Shown here one piece after another: positions 26,112 to 37,555 of a DNA stretch of 64,000 nt. This DNA is from Silurus meridionalis (Eukaryota > Chordata > Actinopteri > Siluriformes > Siluridae). A program made the position numbers and the translations under genes. Below the pieces are notes generated by a model that was not told the DNA's origin, did not search any database, and saw only the letters and a program-made list of their open reading frames with translations. The stretch's first letter is position 1. Each line of letters begins with the position of its first letter. Where the stretch lies: positions 16,583,608 through 16,647,607 of the forward strand of contig NC_060886.1 in the NCBI RefSeq assembly GCF_014805685.1. The letters run 5' to 3'.

Positions 26112-27109
26112 GTTATAGTGAGGTACTTTTTTATTATTGTATGTATTATTGTAAGTAAATTATATTATTAATTAGTACTACACGCAGTAGTAAGTGGTTA
26201 GTGTGTCCTATTACTGATAGGTGGCGCACATGTCACAGGTCAGTTTGAAGACCATTAATCAAGATGGCAGACAGACAACAGTGTTAGCACATGCATGCAA
26301 CACAACTTGGTGAGGAAGTTTTTTGTGAATGAAGGTGTAAAATCTTAATTATCTACAGTTAATAATGCAGATTCAAGCACAGTATGGTGATGTGACGCTT
26401 TTAACAATTGACATTGACACAGCATAATTAAGTAGATTACAATTATAAATTGTACAGGTTTATAAGTTTGATAGTTCCCTAATGAGCTGCCAGTGGCTTC
26501 AGTGGCAAGGGAAAACTCCCTGAGATAGTATGAGGAAGAAACCTTGAGTGGAACCAGAAATCAAAGGGAACCCATCCTAATCTGGGTGACACTGAATGTC
26601 CATAATTATAGTTCCATTGTTGTTGAATTTATCAGCTGTTCATTGATGGACACTTAAATGTAAAACTGTATATGGTAACTATTTTCCTCAGCCATTGTAG
26701 CAAACTGTTTACATAATTACAGTCCAAATCCATCTTCATGGGTTTTTAGTTGAGCCCTTTACATTAACTTTACACTGTTCATGTGGAACCATCCTGGTCT
26801 CCAACATGAGCAGAACTCCCTACCAGAGGCAGGGCTTCACCTAGCATTCTGTTCTTCTGATTTTTTTAAATGAAAAGTATGATTTAAAAAAAATAACAAT
26901 AAGATAATTTCTGAGGACTAGGTGAGTATCAACAGTTCATGACACAGAGTTATTTGTTGATTACTAAAACCGGAACACACACACACACACACACACTCGG
27001 TGATTAGGTATAATAAACACTGGTAGTGATAATGGCCAAACCAAAATGAACTACTTACTCCATGAAATGTCTGCTCATCCTCAAACTCTTCAGACGCAGA
27101 GTCCGACAT
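23778..27109 (-). CDS. rsph1: Radial spoke head protein 1 (MORN-repeat protein), eight exons
   Basis: Coding exons (minus strand): 27,059-27,109; 25,956-26,069; 25,266-25,371; 25,031-25,121; 24,760-24,895; 24,597-24,668; 23,938-24,055; 23,778-23,809. All have GT-AG borders and joining phases, giving 720 nt and 239 residues. The start [13 protein letters not shown] matches the family. Residues about 18-185 are successive MORN repeats (for example [58 protein letters not shown]), followed by [21 protein letters not shown]1 is a head subunit of the axonemal radial spoke, needed for regular beating of motile cilia and flagella; human mutations cause primary ciliary dyskinesia. The fish protein lacks most of the long acidic tail of the 309-residue human protein. 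An RFX X-box lies upstream. Confidence 0.95.
26073..26110. repeat. (CA)n microsatellite abutting rsph1 exon 2
   Basis: About 19 CA units, read as (TG)n on the rsph1 strand. Only TTAG lies between the repeat and the first base of exon 2 at 26,069. Confidence 0.95.
26111..27058. other. rsph1 intron 1 with dispersed repeat
   Basis: Most of intron 1. About 26,480-26,830 contains wording (AAACTCCCTGAGATAGTATG, GAAACCTTGAGTGGAACC, GGGAACCCATCCTAATCTGG) that I recognise as a fragment of a repeat dispersed in many fish genomes, superfamily not determined. A short (CA)n lies at 26,973-26,996. Confidence 0.5.
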
Positions 27110-27189
27110 CGTGCCTCTGTTTATTTGCGGTAAACGCGCAAGCGATGAACCAAGCGCGCGCCAACGAGCAAATAATTGTTGCGCTTGTC

Positions 27190-27203
27190 GTTACCATGAC
27201 AAC
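27190..27203 (-). promoter_or_regulatory. RFX-type X-box upstream of rsph1
   Basis: GTTACCATGACAAC is two inverted half-sites (GTTACC and GACAAC) spaced by two bases, one mismatch from the X-box consensus bound by RFX factors in promoters of ciliary genes. It is about 81-94 bp upstream of the rsph1 start codon. Confidence 0.65.
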
Positions 27204-27249
27204 CGTCACTTCTAAGAGACATGCGCAGTAGAGTTCACGACAAACGGCT

Positions 27250-28086
27250 TTATGAAGCTGAACAGTAGGGGGGAAAAAAACAGTGGAGAGGAAATGAGCA
27301 AAAAAATCAGCAAATAGACAAAGTAATAAATAAAGTATGCAAGTATGCAATAGTCTTTCCCTTTGATTTATTTAAATTGTTTAGAATTTTATTTTATTGT
27401 TGGGGACAGTTTTGTTTAGGAAAACTCTTTAGAGTAATAAGGGGATAATTTCCACCGTGGTTTTAAAACAATAATAATAATAATGATAAGGTTAAGGTCT
27501 AAAATATTTAAAAGTTTTTTAAACATATTGATATATCACAATATCTCAATATGTCAATGTTCTTTATAAGAAGTGTTGATGCGGATATAAATGAAAAATT
27601 ACTTGCGGCAGTGACAATAGCAGAGAGATATGTCAGTATAATGATGTATGTTAAATGAAAAAAGCGGGTTCATATGCTTTGGTGGTGATTCATCTTTAAA
27701 TAAAACTGAATGTACGTGTTAGGAATAAGGGGTAAGATATTATAGAACCTAGTTATTATTTTATTATTTGATGCGCAGTTCCAGTGTCACTTCGATAAGG
27801 GCTCCCCAAGCACTGGGCTGTGGATTATTTGGTACCGGGCCTCACAGAAAAGATAAAAACTTTTAAATCTTGATTTTATTTCCATTTGATGCACTTTTAA
27901 AACACTACAGGGTGTTTTATTTTCAAGAACGATTATTTCTGCTGGTCTCAATTTCCTTACACTTGTTTCAGTTTGTTTCTATGCATCGATAAATGAAGCT
28001 CGCACCGATTCTGCATTCTGCATTACATTTTCATGATATAAGCAATAATTGAATGATATAATCACAATAATACTACCGCTGACTTC

Positions 28087-28130
<44 letters not shown>

Positions 28131-28170
28131 GACTTTTACACATTCCCTCATCACGAGGCTGGTTATGAGC
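27250..28170. other. Shared upstream region between rsph1 and cln5
   Basis: The two genes are head-to-head with 1,156 bp between start codons. The middle is AT-rich with a (CA)n run (28,090-28,128) and no gene. Regulatory motifs lie close to each start rather than in the middle, so two separate promoters seem more likely than one shared core. Confidence 0.5.
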
Positions 28171-28180
28171 GTTAGCAAAC

Positions 28181-28188
28181 CACGTGAC
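28181..28188 (+). promoter_or_regulatory. CLEAR-type E-box upstream of cln5
   Basis: CACGTGAC, in the context AACCACGTGACTA, matches the core of the CLEAR element (GTCACGTGAC) bound by TFEB/TFE3. It is 78 bp before the cln5 start codon, the usual position in lysosomal genes. Confidence 0.65.
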
Positions 28189-28265
28189 TACAGTCATGTT
28201 GTGAAATGAGGAAGTGTCTGCTGCTGAAGCTTCTGCTCCATAAAGTATAACATGAAGCACCAAAC

Positions 28266-28669
28266 ATGACTGTCTACTCTTTTTATTTTCTCAGTCTGAG
28301 CTGTTTCTTGGTTTTGATCAGTTCTCAGAATACCAATGGAAGAAGAGTCTGGCCTGTTCCTTACAGGTAAGATAACAAACCACGAGTCTATCAGCTTAGA
28401 ACAGACTATAAAGTAAAGAGATTCGTGTGTGACTTTTGCATGTTCCTCTTTTTTTACGGTGCTTTTCACAGCTTAATTGATGCGGCAATGCTGCTAGTTG
28501 TTTTTGTTAAACAATTTGATTTAGACTACTGTGTGAACTATATCAGTTCTTACACCATATTGTGGTTTTGATCAATAGAAATGTTGGTGTATAGAGAAGT
28601 GTTTCCAAGGAGCTCCACATGCAGCCACTAAACTTATTAGACTTGAGAACTTATGATCTTGATTACATT

Positions 28670-28717
<48 letters not shown>

Positions 28718-29769
28718 GGTGAATTACTAGGCGATTTGACCGTCGTCCTCCCTCTGACGCTTACTGCCAAGCACTTTACCCGTTTTGCCCGACTGGAGAC
28801 CCGGATGGTCGCATCCCCAACATGAAAGACAGCGACGTGATTTCTGTGTTTAGGCTTCAAACTCCTGTGTGGGAATTTAAATACGGAGACCTTTTGGGGA
28901 AATTTGTAAGTTCATAATAAATTCAAGTCTCTAATAGCCTAATCGTGATATGTCACTAATGTGTCTTCTGTTTCCAGCATATAATGCACGATGCCATTGG
29001 ATTTGCCAGCTCAGATACTGGAAGAAACTATACTATGGAATGGTACGAGCTTTTCCAGCTTGGAAACTGCACTTTCCCCCATGTGAGAGAGGACATACTG
29101 CCTCCTTTTTGGTGCAATCAGGGTGCCGCATGCTTCTTTGAAGGAATCGATGATGTGCACTGGAAACAGAATGGGACCCTGGAGAAAGTGGGAGAGATTT
29201 CTGGTAAGATTAATGCAAACAGTTTTAGTATTATTAGTTAAGGTTTCGATGTGTCAACAGCATGTCTGTGTTTAATCACAGGTGAACAGTTTAACAATCT
29301 GGCACGGTGGGTTAAAGAGGACAACGAGACCGGTATTTATTATGAGACGTGGACTGTGCGATCAGACCCAGGACCCAACTCAACTACATGGTTCGACTCG
29401 TACGACTGTTCACAGTTTGTACACCGCACATACAGGAAATTGGCCAAACTTGGAGCCAAGCTTTCAAGCAAAACACAGACAAACTACACCAAAATCTACC
29501 TGTACAGCGGTGAACCTACCTACCTTGGAGATGATGGCAGCATCTTTGATAATCCACCATTGAAAACTCTAGCCAAAGATATCAGAAAGTTTTACCATTC
29601 TTTTCAGCCTCACCAGTCAATGTTTCAGTTCATCCTCAGCCTGATAGAGGCTTATGAAAAAGTTGTGCTAGAGAAAACTTTCTATTTCTTTTACAACTTT
29701 GAGTACTGGCACTTGCCAATGAAGTCACCTTACATCCAGATTACATATGAAGAAGTGCCCCTGCCATGA
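28266..29769 (+). CDS. cln5: CLN5, lysosomal BMP synthase, four exons
   Basis: Exons 28,266-28,366, 28,731-28,905, 28,978-29,203 and 29,282-29,769 join in frame to 990 nt, 329 residues. The start opens a hydrophobic signal peptide ([20 protein letters not shown]). The mature part begins [15 protein letters not shown], and the rest closely follows the mammalian protein. CLN5 is a soluble lysosomal glycoprotein with an N1pC/P60-like fold, reported to make bis(monoacylglycero)phosphate; its loss causes neuronal ceroid lipofuscinosis. The active-site pair known from the human enzyme is present: His96 in MHDAIGF (28,987-28,989) and Cys210 in SYDCSQF (29,407-29,409). Six NxT/NxS sequons are visible (NYT, NCT, NGT, NET, NST, NYT). 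The protein ends ITYEEVPLP. The acceptor of exon 2 lies just after a TG microsatellite. Confidence 0.97.
28672..28715. repeat. (TG)22 microsatellite before cln5 exon 2
   Basis: A perfect TG run ends about 15 bases before the exon-2 acceptor (TTACTAG, exon from 28,731) and takes the place of a pyrimidine tract. Confidence 0.97.
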
Positions 29770-29889
29770 TGAAGGTGGCCCTTGTAAATGTCTTATAACA
29801 GCTTTGCACATAAAAAGGTTGACCTGTGTTACCTGTAATTGGAGTAAATGTTTAATTCAACAGGTTGAGCTTTGCTGGAGGTGGATTAC

Positions 29890-29895
29890 AATAAA
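29890..29895 (+). promoter_or_regulatory. Poly(A) signal of cln5
   Basis: AATAAA about 120 bases after the cln5 stop codon, followed by a GT-rich stretch (TCTAGTGTCCTGTC). Confidence 0.6.
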
Positions 29896-29909
29896 GTCTA
29901 GTGTCCTGT

Positions 29910-32875
29910 CTTCAGTAGCACAGCCTTGTTAAAGGATGGTTGGAAACTTGATTCATTTTCTATAAAAGCATTTTCTATTATACAACAGTTTTAAATTAAT
30001 TTGCAGAAATAATACAAAATCATTATTTCTGTAGCAATAAATTACACAGGGCCTTGTATGGAGGACATTCCATGTAAACAGATTATTTTAAATGTCAGTA
30101 TTGAGAGTTTTATTTAGCAGTTTTGCTATGAGTCTCCACTGTCATTGCTTTGTAACATTCAGGAAGTTTTCTAACTCAGGCTGTGTGTTTGTTGAGGGAA
30201 CAAAGTGGATGATAACAGAAAATAAACCTGTGTCACAGATATTTTGAACCATTAAATGTAACTACAAAAACAGTAAAAGTTTGAAGTGTCTATTCTTTTA
30301 GGATGTTTAATATATATAATGTTAATCTTTCTAAGATTTTTTTCAAATAGTTCAAGAATAATAAGAAATAAACAGTGAACTGCATCAGCACACCATCTTG
30401 TTGATTATTTTCAGCACACAGTCATATTTTAAAGTTTCTGTCACTACTAAGTATTTTATTCATGTATAGCCACATTAAATGTATAACATTTGAAACAATC
30501 AGTAGAAATTTGCCCAATGGAAAATGTATATAGTTTATTTGAGCAGTGCAAGATATTTAGCAGGTAAAGATGTTGAAATTGACAGTACAGACTCACAAAT
30601 TAAACATTTTACATAAAAGACGACACAGTCTATTTATTTCACTGTGTTGGTTAAATAACTATCATATACAAAACATGGTTTGGGACACGGACACCGCGAA
30701 CACCCCAAACAACAATTTGCACGCTAAACTCTTGTTAAAAGCAAAGCCAAAAAGAGAGACCAGGAAATACAACAACTTTTACAAATCTCTAACAAAACAT
30801 TTTTTTTGCAGTAGTGAGAAATGTGACTGGGTGAAAACCAGGTGATTCCCTGTTTCTAAATGTTCTTCATTTATAGGCTGTAATTAGAGCTAGAAACAGT
30901 TTTATCATGTTTTCTCTTTTGATAGTAACTGATTTTTATTGAAGCCATATGTACATATTTTATTTATTATATGCCGGGGGAATACAGCAGCGTTTACACG
31001 CATCGTGAAGAACAATGATCATTATAACTAAATGGTGTATTTACATGTAGTGATTTAATCTGTACAAATGCAGGACATTAAGTTAATAGAATGATCAAAT
31101 CTATTTACAGGGGTAGAGAGGAATTTGATCTCTATGCAGGAATCTGAGATACTTTAAATCCTGAATAAATAAATCTACAAGAAACGAGTAACTTTTATAC
31201 ATCAAACAGTATTTAAAAGATGATTAAATACACCAGCAACTGAATAGTGATTTACATCATAAAACAATGAAATCAGGGAAAAAAACGGAAAGGACTTATG
31301 TTCCCCAAAGCCATAGCTAGCGTTTCCAAAATAATCTAGAACACCCTGTTTATGCTAATCTGTGGAACAGATTATTGTGCATTTATTCAATCCACATTAT
31401 TTACAAAGTGCAAAAAAGAATTGCTTACCTGCATCTTACTTTCATTTGTAATTGCAAGTAACTGTAGTTAATTTGGTATACAAATAAAGTGCCTTTAAAC
31501 CATGAATACAAGTTCATGTCATCTCAATTAAATTTCATGCTTTCCAGAGTGAAATCTGTTTAAATTCGATTATCATAAAAGTGGACTGGTGGGTCATCAA
31601 ACATCAAGGACAAATTGTTCATTCCAGAAATCAGCTAATCCCAATGTTTTGAGCTCACATTTTAAATAGAAAACAACTAAATTAACTGCTGTTTACCGGA
31701 CTATAAAATTATGTTTAAAGTAAAGATTGCACACCCGGTTGAAAAGAAAAAAATTTCACCACACCAACTACAGATCAAATGTTAGCTGATCAGTTAATAT
31801 AATACAGTAAAAGTTCCAGATTTATTTCAGCTACCTATACCTTTTTATTGTAGTCTAACAATAACTACATTCAGCAGCCCATTTCCTGTGACTTGAAATC
31901 ACAAGCAACAGATTATAGACGTCATTTCTTAAAACTCACAGCTGGAAATGTACAACACAGGCTTTGAAAAAATTGCCACTCAGTAGCACAAGGTTTTTGT
32001 TGAAATGTAACTTAAATGTTACAAAATTGCAAAAGGGTTTTTATAGTTGCATTTATCTTTTTTTAGTATTAAATATTTTCCTATAAATAAAATATTATGA
32101 AAATTTTTTTAAATTTGAGATATTAATTTAAATAGATAAGAACCAGTTTTCTATAAAGAAACACTGTTTTGATGGAAGTTGTTCTTCAGAAAAAAATCCA
32201 TCGCAATACAGGACGTTTACAAAAATTCCTACAGGGATTGAGAGATGATATTATTTGTCATATTGCCCAATCCTACTAGTAAAAAGCACCTACTGATGGA
32301 ATTATAAAAAATTGCGTTTTTACTTCTGCTTTTAGAGGTGGTAGAACAATTTCACTGCATTCATTATAACCAAACATATTCCTAGTTTCCAAATATTTAT
32401 ACAAATATAGAGTGGGAAAAAATATAATGATTTGATTAATAAGATGTAAAAGCCAGCATCTAGCTTTTTGAACAAAAATAAATAAATACTACAGCAACAT
32501 GAAATATATAGCTACATAAAAGAACTACGCAGCACTGTACAATTGTAAGAATACAGCTGTGGTTTCAATGACGAAAGAGATGAAAGCTTATTCTTTCATG
32601 ATTGTCAGCATTCAGACATAGTATTGGGTATACAGCAATAAAAATAAGCAATACTATTCTATTAAAGTGTTCACACTAGTGAAGATCTTTGCCTCCTTAA
32701 ACTTATCTGCTTTTTAAGCACTTCTGGTAGTAATACCAAAACAATACCTACAATATCTCAAAAACCAAGAAAACATTTGCAAAACAGAGAAGGGTTATTA
32801 TAGGGTAAAGCAATGAAGCTTGAAGTGCTGGTAATGAATCCTAAAATCTGAAGCTTAATTTAGTCTACAAATACT
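29910..32875. other. Intergenic / fbxl3 3' untranslated region
   Basis: No protein gene seen. cln5 and fbxl3 converge here, so part of the right side is fbxl3 3' untranslated sequence. Several minus-strand AATAAA words occur (for example near 31,821 and 31,853), but the actual end cannot be picked. Confidence 0.5.
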
Positions 32876-35800
32876 TTACCAGGTAGGCATCATATCCGGA
32901 AACCAGACACGCCCGAGGTGTCTTGAAACCTCCCAGTGGATCTCGTCCAGGGTGTACTTGTGGTCAGGGATGAGGACCTCCTCCATGATAGAGAGCTGTG
33001 TGAGGCGTCTACCGCACATCTTCACAAACTCCACAAAGGCGCTGCAGGACACTTCGCACTCGCCCAGGCCGATTGCAGACAGCTGTGTACAGCGCTCGGC
33101 AATGCGAATTAGCTCCTCATCTAGGGGGCGCAAGCCATTAGCACACACCACCAGCTCCACAAGTCGAGGACAGTGCATGCCCACACGCCCGAGCACCTCT
33201 TTACTGACCGACCGGCCGAAGTAGAGGTGTGTGACGGGAATCTCATCCCGGAAGAAAGGCTCAAACTCATCCTCATAGAGGAAGAAGTACATAACGAGGT
33301 TGAACTTGGGCGAGTGGCGTACCATGGCGTCCCAGCTGCTTTTTTTTATGTTGTGAAACTGCTGACCTGGGTTCTCACTCACAACGTCGATTCGCAGGTG
33401 CTCTAGATGTACATGCTTCTCTGAGGAAAGCGCAAGGAGGAGATCATCACTCAGCAAGTGGTAGTTCAACGCCAACTCCCTCAATCCGTGGCACTGATCT
33501 GCAACGCACAGGATTCCTGCAGACCAAGAGGACATTTAGATTTACTGATATTTTTACATTTTAATTATTTGTAAATTAATACTGAAGTTCCTCATAATCT
33601 ACGTGTTTATTACACATTATGATATTATACAATTATGAGCGGTAAAGTAAATAACACTGATTATCTCCTCATTATGGCACGTGTTAGTGAGTGAGATTTA
33701 TTAGAAAGAAAGTTTTGATGTGTTAGAAGCAGGAAAAATGGGCGTAAACGTAATTTGTGATGGATAGACAACTGGGTCAGAGCATCTCCAAAACTGCAGC
33801 TCTTGTGGGATGTTCCCAGTCTGCAGTGCTCAGTATCTATCAAAAGTGGTCCAAAGAAGGAACAGTGGCGACAGGGTCATGGGCAGCCGAGGCTCATTGA
33901 TGCACGTGGAGAGGGAAGGCTGGCTCGCGTGGTCCGATCCAACAGACGAGCTCCTGTAGCTCTAACTGCTGAAGAAGTTAATGCTGTTAATGCTCGATAA
34001 GTCAGGACTGTTTTGCCAGCAAAAGGAAGACCAACACAATTAGGCAGGTGGCCAAATTTTTTGTCAGATTTGTGTACATGCCTGTAGGAAACCACTTATA
34101 AGCTCAGAATGCAATAAAAAAATATATATATGTGCCTATAAAATCAACTGTTCATAAAAGCTACAGCATGTTGAAGTCTGGTTACACCCGAAATATTTAT
34201 TCCCATCTGCTCTAAAATATGACCCACCTACTTCTACATTTATAACCAAATCAAGTCTTGAATTTTTTTTTTGAGACACGTACATGTTCCCTTTGTTTAT
34301 ATGCAACAAACTCATAAGAATTGAACAACACAACAACACATAAGAATTGAACAGTGAATGAATGGAAGAAAGTTCTGTTTATAGATGAGTCCAAATTTGA
34401 CATTTTTGGCTCTAACAGAAGATCATATGTAAGAAGGAGAACAGGAGAGAAGATGTTACCAGACTGCCTCATACCATTATATCCACCATGCAACTTCATA
34501 TGGACTGTGGCTTGTTGGAACCAACTTCACCATACAACAAGACAATGACCTGAAGCATACAATCCAAGCTTTTTAAGCATTATTTGGAGAGCAAACAGTC
34601 AGCTGGAGTGTTATCTATCATGAAATGGCCTGCTCTGGGATAAACTGCATCACAAGGTCTGAAAAATTAACAAAGAACATCTTTGGCAAGACATTTCAGA
34701 TGAATGTTTGGAGATATTAACTGGTTGCCAAGTGGAAAACTATTATTCATGCTAAGGGAGGATTTTTCAATGACAAAGTAAATCTTCATACCAAAAAATG
34801 ATCTAGTTCATTGCATATAAACAATATCAATCAATATTCACAATGATAAAAAACTGTACGTATGTGCAGTGGATTATGCTGATTGAAGATTCAACATATT
34901 GATTCAACATAATTCATATAAGTATTTCATAAAGTGTATTACTGGCAATTTTGATCAAATCCCTGCTCTAGTAATGAATGTTTTCAAGCCCACCTATTTG
35001 AAGAATTCTAAGACTAATAAACAATGATATATTCTGCTGACAATCTGAATTAAATATAACAGCCCAGTTTAACATGAGTGTACAGTGAGTAGCTCTTTCT
35101 ATCCAGTCACATATGAAAACCTCTTTCTAATGCAAAGTAATAATTAGGAAAAACTGCAGACACCTCTCACAAAATTGAAACATGAATGAGGCACAGACGA
35201 CAGGTGCAAGTGGTGTGCCATGTGTGGTTTGCAAAGGCGAACTGGGCTTGATTTGCAGCCGCCTGAGAAACGTGCAGTCACAAAACACTGATGAACTAAA
35301 CTCTAAACCAGAACATTCTTGAGACAAAGTGAGGCCATCTGTCCTGCAGCTTAAGCTGGGCTGAAACTGGGTCATGCAACAGGACTTTGTTTTTCTCTCC
35401 ATGACTACATAACAAGCACTTTTGAATTTTTTTGTTACAAAGAATGTCATCTATACAATCCCACTTAAATCAAAAATACATTCGAGTGAAAATAAGACTA
35501 CCAGCAGGGGAGACATGTGGGCAGCTGCTCATCTTTAGCAGTTTGAGAGTATCACTATTGTTGGCCACCAAAACCTTCAGTGATGGGTCATCAACAGGCG
35601 TGTCATCGATCTTGAGAGATGACAGAGATTTGGAGTTGACAAACACCACAGTCAGTGCAGAGATGAAGTGGGACTAAAATGAATAAAGAGGAAATTGTAA
35701 GCATTTCAACAGCAACAGGTTTAAAAAAAAAACACTTCCATGAGGTTTCTTTAGGCGTTTACCTTGGTTAACTCCATAAAGCTCGGCCGTGCTGTGGAAA

Positions 35801-36396
35801 TGAGACCAAGTGTCTTTATCGAGCAGTTTACAAGCTGAGACAGGATGTTGCAAGCTGCTTCTGCTGACTCTGTACTGCTGTCCACCTGCACACACATATT
35901 GTACAGCCTTAAAGAGTGCTAAACACTAACTAGGCATCATTACAGCTGGATATGCATCTGTAATTTACTGATTCCTGTATGCGTTTGTAAGTGTCAATGA
36001 GACACAACAACACACACCCCCAAACATCCCTCTTACCTTAAAACTGACATACTGCAAATGATTTGAGTGCTTCTTGATAATCTGCTTGATAAGATCAGGA
36101 TGCGTGGCCTTCAGGTAGGAGCTGGCAGGTTGGTTGAGCTCAAACTCAAAGCATCTCCAGAGCTCAGGCATGTGAAAAGCTTCATTCCAACCACGGCACA
36201 CCTGTGAGGCAAACGCTCGATCCAGCAAGGGCAAGCACTGAAAGATCCGCAGCAGGATCTCCTGCGGTAACCATGCCCAGGTGGATGCCACATCTCCACA
36301 GTCCTCACTGGGACATCTAGCTTTCTTGCAAACCTCCATCCGCTCCTCACAGGATGAGCCACCCGCCTCTTTGTGTCTGATCATTCTTCTTTTCAT
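32876..36396 (-). CDS. fbxl3: F-box/LRR protein 3, cryptochrome-binding ubiquitin ligase subunit
   Basis: Coding exons (minus strand): 36,037-36,396; 35,763-35,885; 35,502-35,673; 32,876-33,516. They join in frame to 1,296 nt, 431 residues (human 428). The F-box lies at about residues 40-88 ([20 protein letters not shown], then [15 protein letters not shown]); the rest is a leucine-rich-repeat solenoid ([53 protein letters not shown]). FBXL3 is the substrate receptor of an SCF ligase that ubiquitinates CRY1 and CRY2 and so sets circadian period; it acts in the nucleus. The C-terminus PDMMPTW keeps the terminal Trp that enters the FAD pocket of cryptochrome in the known complex. The first coding exon starts one base upstream of the ATG, so the leader is in one or more upstream exons. 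Confidence 0.97.
33612..34078 (+). mobile_element. Tc1-derived MITE, older copy, in fbxl3 intron
   Basis: About 465 bp alignable by eye with 40,367-40,862: shared blocks include TTAGAAGCAGGAAAAATGGG, GACTGGGTCAGAGCATCTCC-type wording, CAGTATCTATCAAAAGTGGT and GACCAACACAATTAGGCAGG. It is a Tc1/mariner-type fish element that has lost most of its transposase. The ends are eroded. It lies in the last fbxl3 intron. Confidence 0.75.
34346..34780 (+). pseudogene. Tc1-type transposase relic
   Basis: The frame at 34,354-34,548 encodes [20 protein letters not shown] and [10 protein letters not shown], the segment around the first catalytic Asp of Tc1-family transposases. Further on, out of frame, come traces of a QDND-K motif (near 34,540) and of a WPAL region. 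No ends are recognisable. It lies in the same fbxl3 intron as the MITE at 33,612 but belongs to a different Tc1 subfamily. Confidence 0.8.
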
Positions 36397-36967
36397 TCTT
36401 GAAAATAAGAGTATTCATTATGAAACGAGGTTTTCGTAATACAGCATACATTTTGGTATTTGTGACAAGCTTATCCATCACCTCTGACAAATCCTGCCTG
36501 CTAACAACAATTGTAATGGATATTGAAGCAAGCTGTTTTCAGAAATCACATCGAGACTCCTTCTTGCAGTTATGCTGGAACTGAATTCACACTTTTTGTT
36601 GGCAAACTTTGAGGCAAAGCACATCTGGGTTTATTCTGGAATCATTCCCCATGATCACATTATATTAGATCATGATCACGGAAGCTATTAAAACATTTTA
36701 GTTTCGTTTGTGGATAAATGTATGTATTTTACTTGTTTGCCACTGCTTGACCACGGGACTGATTTATACTGATGCACATCATTTCGTTGCTCTAACAACA
36801 TAAACACTTTCAGAAGGAAACACTCATTAATCACGTGTAAGGAAGTGACTGGGGGTTTGAGAGTCTGTTTGCAGAGAAGCAGATTGATGTTGGACTGTTT
36901 TGGTGCCAAAACAAACCGTAACGCGTTAAACCCCCAGCAGCAACTCGTTCCGTGTTTACACCCTTAC

Positions 36968-37190
36968 CTTACACTTTTCCTCAATACAAGTTTCCCTGGC
37001 CATTTTGTTTTGCTGCTCGAGTTTGATAATTACCTGATCGGTGATTAGTCAGTAGAATGTGTCTTGATGTAGCAATGAAGATCCGGTGACACTGAAGCCT
37101 GAAGCTGCGGTCCAAAACATCTGCAACTGCAAAATGTGGCGCATTTGAAGCTTATCGGAGACAAACCGTTTCGGACAACTCCGATTTAAT
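36968..37190 (-). other. fbxl3: Probable 5' untranslated exon of fbxl3 with two donors
   Basis: On the minus strand two good donors occur: CGATCAG followed by GTAATT (exon end 37,034) and GTGTAAG followed by GTAAGG (exon end 36,968). Either could join the acceptor TATTTTCAAG before 36,397. Using the second donor would include an upstream ATG (AAAATGGCC, near 37,003). The transcription start is not determined. Confidence 0.45.
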
Positions 37191-37370
37191 TTCACATCAG
37201 GGTGTCTCCGTCTGTCTGTCTCACTTCCCCTCTCTCTCTGTCCCTGTCAGTCTCTCTTAGTCTCTGCCTGTCAAATGACCTAATTCCTGCGCCCAGGCTG
37301 TCGTAGTAGATTTTCAATTGCCTTGGATGATCCCTAAAAATGGCGTTGTTGTTGTTTTGTGACGGACCGC

Positions 37371-37392
37371 GAGGGATCATGGGATATGTGTA
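37371..37392 (-). promoter_or_regulatory. ZNF143-like site, weaker copy
   Basis: Read on the minus strand, the stretch holds ATATCCCATGATCCC, matching the CCCAnnATGC-like core of the ZNF143/Staf motif imperfectly. Confidence 0.35.
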
Positions 37393-37555
37393 CCTAAATA
37401 TGTGTCTAAACACATAAAATATCCGCTTCGTTTCGCTCAACAAATATTTTTATTTTGTTTGTTTAATAAAATAAACCTAATACGAACCAAGCCATAACTA
37501 CGGCGTATTCAATCCAACAACGAGGAAATAAGAGTAAACTAACTGTATTGTATGA

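Noticed and set aside
30570..30845. 91-codon plus-strand frame between cln5 and fbxl3
   Set aside because: It has no recognisable motif, no splice context and sits in presumed 3' untranslated or intergenic sequence.
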